Below, one piece after another: positions 57,869 to 64,000 of a stretch of DNA of 64,000 nt. Below the pieces are notes generated by a model that saw only the letters and a program-made list of their open reading frames with translations, did not search any database and was not told the origin of the DNA. The position numbers and the translations under genes are program-made. Within the stretch, counting starts at the first letter, position 1; each line of letters starts with the position of its first letter. The stretch is from Macrostomum hystrix (Eukaryota > Platyhelminthes > Macrostomidae), in NCBI GenBank assembly GCA_950097015.1, contig CATNEN010000001.1:14501001-14565000 (forward strand), in the 5' to 3' direction.

Positions 57869-59246
57869 TCGAGGACAATTAATTTTTTCACACTATAACA
57901 ATTTTTTGTCATTCCTTTCTTACAAGCTCCCTGTAGAGAATCATTTTCCTTTTGCATTCTCTTTCAGTTCGCACCTGTAAATAGCAAGTATCACTGGCAT
58001 AACAAATCAATCAGTGTTTGATCGTGCTTACTATTCGTATTTAAGCAGCGTTATTATATTTCTGTAGTTGTAGTGTAACATTATTGATTAGAATTGTCTG
58101 ATAACACACAATGGGACATTGGCTTTATTTAACATAATAGAATACATGAAATTTACTTATTATTTTTAACTTTTATGTACTTTTCCTGTTGCTAATTTGC
58201 TAAAATTGTTTAAAATTTAACAAATTAACAAATAAATGGTAAATTATAACTTTGACATTATGCGAGCAAATATCACATTTTTAAACAATTTTATAGGTTC
58301 AATTTAATTGCTGTCCAATAATGTACAATAAACAAGGACTTGTTAGTAAATAATGATATTTTTGTTGTTTATTATAATTAAGATGATTAATTTTCCTTTC
58401 CATTAACTGTTCCAAGTTCAAAACAATTAAGAAATTTTTAAAATGACAAGAGTTGTTGAATTTTGTACTTATAAAATAACGCACGAACACGGCCGTGTTG
58501 TTGCTTATTTAGTGGCTCTCAAAGCAGTTAGTATTGCATAGATTTTGTTAGTTTTAACTGTGTAAATGTCGCTTTTCTGTCATACATGACAACGGTACAA
58601 TTGATAATTAAAATTTCGCGAATATTTTCAGTTCATTTGTTAAATTACTTTAGTTTAAGTCTGATGTTCTTAGCTACGTTGTGACGCTAGCAAAAGTGAA
58701 ACCCGATTCAATCGCAAATATCTATGAAGTGCTGTGTCTCAATATTATTTTAATCAGCACAAAATCTAACTGTGTTGTGTTGCGAACAGTCACTCGTTAA
58801 AAATATTTTCCCACTTCCTAAAATCTGTCACACGTTAAAATATTAATAAAATAGAAAGATCAACGATTCCTTACATAGAAAGAGCGTGTCAGCTCTGATT
58901 TCTAATAAACTCTTTGATGTGTGACGGCCTTCTAAGGCAAAATCAATTGATTAAATTTCAGCTATTGACTCCGATCCATTCCATAAATATTCGAGTCGAC
59001 TGACACGTGAGATCCTTGGATGAGATGAGTGTTGGTAAATTATTGAAATTCTGGGGCGTAATTGCGAGGTGACTTGTAAACCCGGATGGCTCATGTTTAC
59101 AAAATGTATAATAATATAGCTAGTACGAGCTATATGACCTATTTTTAAGGCAACACCTCGGCTTCAAGATTTTTTTCAACAATTCGTAAATAGAAATTTT
59201 GACTCACCGTAAATACTGGTACAGAATCTCGAAGATAGAACATCCT
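57869..59246. other. 3' flank of the peptide GPCR
   Basis: Very AT-rich. AATAAA at 58231-58236. No gene or RNA recognised. Confidence 0.5.
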
Positions 59247-59757
59247 TCCACTCCACCCACTACCCTTCCACTCCACCAACTACCCTTCCACTCAACCCAC
59301 TACCCTTCCACTCCACCCACTACCCTTCCACTCCACCCACTACCCTTCCACTCCACCCACTACCCTTCCACTCCACCCACTACCCTTCCACTCCACCCAC
59401 TAGCCTTCCACTCCACCCACTAGCCTTCCACTCCACCCACTAGCCTTCCACTCCACCCACTACCCTTCCACTCCACCCACTACCCTTCCACTCCACCCAC
59501 TACCCTTCCACTCCACCAACTACCCTTCCACTCAACCCACTACCCTTCCACTCCACCCACTACCCTTCCACTCCACCCACTACCCTTCCACTCCACCCAC
59601 TACCCTTCCACTCCACCCACTACCCTTCCACTCCACCCACTAGCCTTCCACTCCACCCACTAGCCTTCCACTCCACCCACTAGCCTTCCACTCCACCCAC
59701 TACCCTTCCACTCCACCCACTACCCTTACACTTAACCCACTACCCTTCCACTCAACC
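59247..59757. repeat. 20 bp minisatellite, about 25 copies
   Basis: Unit CTTCCACTCCACCCACTACC. A 12-unit block of 240 bp is duplicated (marker CACCAACTACCCTTCCACTC at about 59273 and 59513). Confidence 0.97.
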
Positions 59758-59764
59758 CTAATAT

Positions 59765-62700
59765 AGTTCCTTAAACCATATTCCAGTTCTCAAATCTGCT
59801 ATATCAGTTACCTAATCCCCTATTTTAGTTCCCTAGTCCACTAATTCAGTTCCTTAAACCCTATTCCAGTTCTCAAATCTGCTATATCAGTTACCTAATC
59901 CCCTATTTTAGTTCCCTAGTCCACTAATTCAGTTCCTTAAACCCTATTCCAGTTCTCAAATCTGCTATATCAGTTACCTAATCCCCTATTTTAGTTCCCT
60001 AGTCCACTAATTCAGTTCCTTAAACCCTATTCCAGTTCTCAAATCTCCTATATCAGTTACCTAATCCCCTATTTTAGTTCCCTAGTCCACTAATTCAGTT
60101 CCTTAAACCCTATTCCAGTTCTCAAATCTGCTATATCAGTTACCTAATCCCCTATTTTAGTTCCCTAGTCCACTAATTCAGTTCCTTAAACCCTATTCCA
60201 GTTCTCAAATCTCCTATATCAGTTACCTAATCCCCTTTTTTAGTTCCCTAGTCCACTAATTCAGTTCCTTAAACCCTATTCCAGTTCTCAAATCTCCTAT
60301 ATCAGTTACCTAATCCCTTATTTAATTTCCCTAGTCCACTAATTTCGTTCCTTAAACCCTATTCCAGTTCTCAAATCTCCTATATCAGTTACCTAATCCC
60401 CTATTTTAGTTTCCTAGTCCACTAATTTAGTTCCTTAAACCCTATTCCAGTTCTCAAATCTGCTATATCAGTTACCTAATCCCCTATTTTAGTTCCCTAG
60501 TCCACTAATTCAGTTCCTTAAACCCTATTCCAGTTCTCAAATCTGCTATATCAGTTACCTAATCCCCTATTTTAGTTCCCTAGTCCACTAATTCAGTTCC
60601 TTAAACCCTATTCCAGTTCTCAAATCTGCTATATCAGTTACCTAATCCCCTATTTAATTTCCCTAGTCCACTAATTCAGTTCCTTAAACCCTATTCCAGT
60701 TCTCAAATCTGCTATATCAGTTACCTAATCCCCTATTTTAGTTCCCTAGTCCACTAATTCAGTTCCTTAAACCCTATTCCAGTTCTCAAATCTCCTATAT
60801 CAGTTACCTAATCCCCTATTTTAGTTCCCTAGTCCACTAATTCAGTTCCTTAAACCCTATTCCAGTTCTCAAATCTGCTATATCAGTTACCTAATCCCCT
60901 ATTTTAGTTCCCTAGTCCACTAATTTAGTTCCTTAAACCCTATTCCAGTTCTCAAATCTGCTATATCAGTTACCTAATCCCCTATTTTAGTTTCCTAGTC
61001 CACTAATTCAGTTCCTTAAACCCTATTCCAGTTCTCAAATCTCCTATATCAGTTACCTAATCCCCTATTTTAGTTCCCTAGTCCTCTAATTCAGTTCCTT
61101 AAACCCTATTCCAGTTCTCAAATCTCCTATATCAGTTACCTAATCCCCTATTTTAGTTCCCTAGTCCTCTAATTCAGTTCCTTAAACCCTATTCCAGTTC
61201 TCAAATCTCCTATATCAGTTACCTAATCCCCTATTTTAGTTCCCTAGTCCACTAATTCAGTTCCTTAAACCCCATTCCAGTTCTCAAATCTCCTATATCA
61301 GTTACCTAATCCCTAATTTAATTTCCTTAGTCCACTAATTCAGTTCCTTAAACCCTATTCCAGTTCTCAAATCTGCTATATCAGTTACCTAATCCCCTAT
61401 TTTAGTTCCCTAGTCCACTAATTCAGTTCCTTAAACCCTATTCCAGTTCTCAAATCTCCTATATCAGTTACCTAATCCCCTATTTTAGTTCCCTAGTCCA
61501 CTAATTTAGTTCCTTAAACCCTATTCCAGTTCTCAAATCTCCTATATCAGTTACCTAATCCCCTATTTTAGTTCCCTAGTCCACTAATTCAGTTCCTTAA
61601 ACCCCATTCCAGTTCTCAAATCTCCTATATCAGTTACCTAATCCCTAATTTAATTTCCTTAGTCCACTAATTCAGTTCCTTAAACCCTATTCCAGTTCTC
61701 AAATCTGCTATATCAGTTACCTAATCCCCTATTTTAGTTCCCTAGTCCACTAATTCAGTTCCTTAAACCCTATTCCAGTTCTCAAATCTCCTATATCAGT
61801 TACCTAATCCCCTATTTTAGTTCCCTAGTCCACTAATTCAGTTCCTTAAACCCCATTCCAGTTCTCAAATCTCCTATATCAGTTACCTAATCCCCTATTT
61901 TAGTTCCCTAGTCCACTAATTCAGCTCCTTAAATCCTATTCCAGTTCTCAAATCTCCTATATCAGTTACCTAATCCCCTATTTTAGTTCCCTAGTCCACT
62001 AATTCAGTTCCTTAAACCCTATTCCAGTTCTCAAATCTCCTATATCAGTTACCTAATCCCCTATTTTAGTTCCCTAGTCCACTAATTTAGTTCCTTAAAC
62101 CCTATTCCAGTTCTCAAATCTCCTATATCAGTTACCTAATCCCCTATTTTAGTTCCCTAGTCCACTAATTCAGCTCCTTAAATCCTATTCCAGTTCTCAA
62201 ATCTCCTATATCAGTTACCTAATCCCCTATTTTAGTTCCCTAGTCCACTAATTTAGTTCCTTAAACCCTATTCCAGTTCTCAAATCTCCTATATCAGTTA
62301 CCTAATCCCCTATTTTAGTTCCCTAGTCCACAAATTCAGCTCCTTAAACCCTATTCCAGTTCTCAAATCTCCTATATCAGTTACCTAATCCCCTATTTTA
62401 GTTCCCTAGTCCACTAATTCAGTTCCTTAAACCCTATTCCAGTTCTCAAATCTCCTATATCAGTTACCTAATCCCCTATTTTAGTTCCCTAGTCCACTAA
62501 TTCAGCTCCTTAAATCCTATTCCAGTTCTCAAATCTGCTATATCAGTTACCTAATCCCCTATTTTAGTTCCCTAGTCCACTAATTCAGTTCCTTAAACCC
62601 TATTCCAGTTCTCAAATCTCCTATATCAGTTACCTAATCCCCTATTTTAGTTCCCTAGTCCACTAATTTAGTTCCTTAAACCCTATTCCAGTTCTCAAAT

Positions 62701-64000
62701 CTCCTATATCAGTTACCTAATCCCCTATTTTAGTTCCCTAGTCCACTAATTCAGCTCCTTAAATCCTATTCCAGTTAAAAAATCTCCTATATCAGTTACC
62801 TAATCCCCTATTTTAGTTCCCTAGTCCACTAATTTAGTTCCTTAAACCCTATTCCAGTTCTCAAATCTCCTATATCAATTACCTAATCCCCTATTTTAGT
62901 TCCCTAGTCCACTAATTCAGCTCCTTAAACCCTATTCCAGTTCTCAAATCTCCTATATCAGTTACCTAATCCCCTATTTTAGTTCCCTAGTCCACTAATT
63001 TAGTTCCTTAAACCCTATTCCAGTTCTCAAATCTCCTATATCAGTTACCTAATCCCCTATTTTAGTTCCCTAGTCCACTAATTCAGCTCCTTAAATCCTA
63101 TTCCAGTTAAAAAATCTCCTATATCAGTTACCTAATCCCCTATTTTAGTTCCCTAGTCCACTAATTCAGTTCCTTAAACCCTATTCCAGTTCTCAAATCT
63201 CCTATATCAGTTACCTAATCCCCTATTTTAGTTCCCTAGTCCACTAATTTAGTTCCTTAAACCCTATTCCAGTTCTCAAATCTCCTATATCAGTTACCTA
63301 ATCCCCTATTTTAGTTCCCTAGTCCACTAATTCAGCTCCTTAAACCCTATTCCAGTTCTCAAATCTCCTATATCAGTTACCTAATCCCCTATTTTAGTTC
63401 CCTAGTCCACTAATTCAGCTCCTTAAATCCTATTCCAGTTCTCAAATCTGCTATATCAGTTACCTAATCCCCTATTTTAGTTTCCTAGTCCACTAATTTA
63501 GTTCCTTAAACCCTATTCCAGTTCTCAAATCTCCTATATCAGTTACCTAATCCCCTATTTTAGTTCCCTAGTCCACTAATTCAGCTCCTTAAATCCTATT
63601 CCAGTTAAAAAATCTCCTATATCAGTTACCTAATCCCCTATTTTAGTTTCCTAGTCCACTAATTCAGTTCCTTAAACCCTATTCCAGTTCTCAAATCTGC
63701 TATATCAGTTACCTAATCCCCTATTTTAGTTCCCTAGTCCACTAATTCAGTTCCTTAAACCCTATTCCAGTTCTCAAATCTCCTATATCAGTTACCTAAT
63801 CCCCTATTTTAGTTCCCTAGTCCACTAATTTAGTTCCTTAAACCCTATTCCAGTTCTCAAATCTCCTATATCAGTTACCTAATCCCCTATTTTAGTTCCC
63901 TAGTCCACTAATTCAGCTCCTTAAATCCTATTCCAGTTCTCAAATCTGCTATATCAGTTACCTAATCCCCTATTTTAGTTCCCTAGTCCACTAATTCAGT
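59765..64000. repeat. 83 bp satellite, about 51 copies, runs off the window
   Basis: The period is 83 bp: TATATCAGTTACC recurs at about 59801, 59884 and so on. The unit is itself four related 20-22 bp parts, each starting near (T)CAGTT or TTAGTT and containing CCTA: TCAGTTACCTAATCCCCTAT, TTTAGTTCCCTAGTCCACTA, TCAGTTCCTTAAACCCTAT, CCAGTTCTCAAATCTGCTAT. Confidence 0.97.

Overview
This is animal (metazoan) nuclear DNA. Six or seven protein genes are split by GT-AG introns or lie well apart. About 40 percent of the window (my estimate from the array lengths) is tandem minisatellite or satellite DNA, with tRNA-derived SINEs and a decayed Jockey-like LINE 3' end between them. A TIKI Wnt protease, IAP proteins with a cIAP-type UBA, an FMRFamide-receptor-like GPCR and the repeat load fit an invertebrate, perhaps a lophotrochozoan such as a flatworm. 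The species cannot be named from this sequence alone.

Layout. 0-2.2 kb: two tandem IAP-family genes, the first cut by the window edge, each with a UBA-like C terminus; the complete one has a BIR domain. 2.8-5.8 kb: two related 21-22 bp arrays, each followed by the same ~120 bp flank, then a TCAG microsatellite. 6.7-7.1 kb: a full-length SINE with an 11 bp target-site duplication. 7.7-11.2 kb, minus strand: an ankyrin-MAP3K-like kinase gene (three exons) and an ankyrin-only paralogue. 11.7-14.1 kb: SINEs, a 20 bp array, dispersed repeats and a foldback element. 14.7-16.5 kb: an intronless phospholipase B-like gene. 16.8-20.2 kb: 16 bp and 21 bp arrays. 20.6-32.0 kb: a six-exon TIKI gene whose 8.3 kb first intron is mostly tandem arrays. 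32.9-33.7 kb: the Jockey-like remnant. 34.1-36.4 kb, minus strand: an orphan rhodopsin-class GPCR with an array-filled intron. 37.8-40.6 kb, minus strand: a lipid phosphate phosphatase, again with an array-filled intron. 41-50 kb: mostly arrays (16 bp, 34 bp, 10 bp) and SINE fragments. 50.5-57.9 kb: a peptide GPCR in three exons. 59.2-64 kb: a 20 bp array, then an 83 bp satellite that runs off the window.

The genes do not form an operon. The repeat landscape is the most striking feature. One 16 bp minisatellite family recurs in five separate arrays in both orientations. Nearly every long intron holds a different array, and SINE fragments often sit right at array edges. The very long open frames within arrays are by-products of array periodicity, not genes. 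Exon boundaries below were deduced by eye from splice sites, reading phase and protein family fit; no transcript evidence was available.
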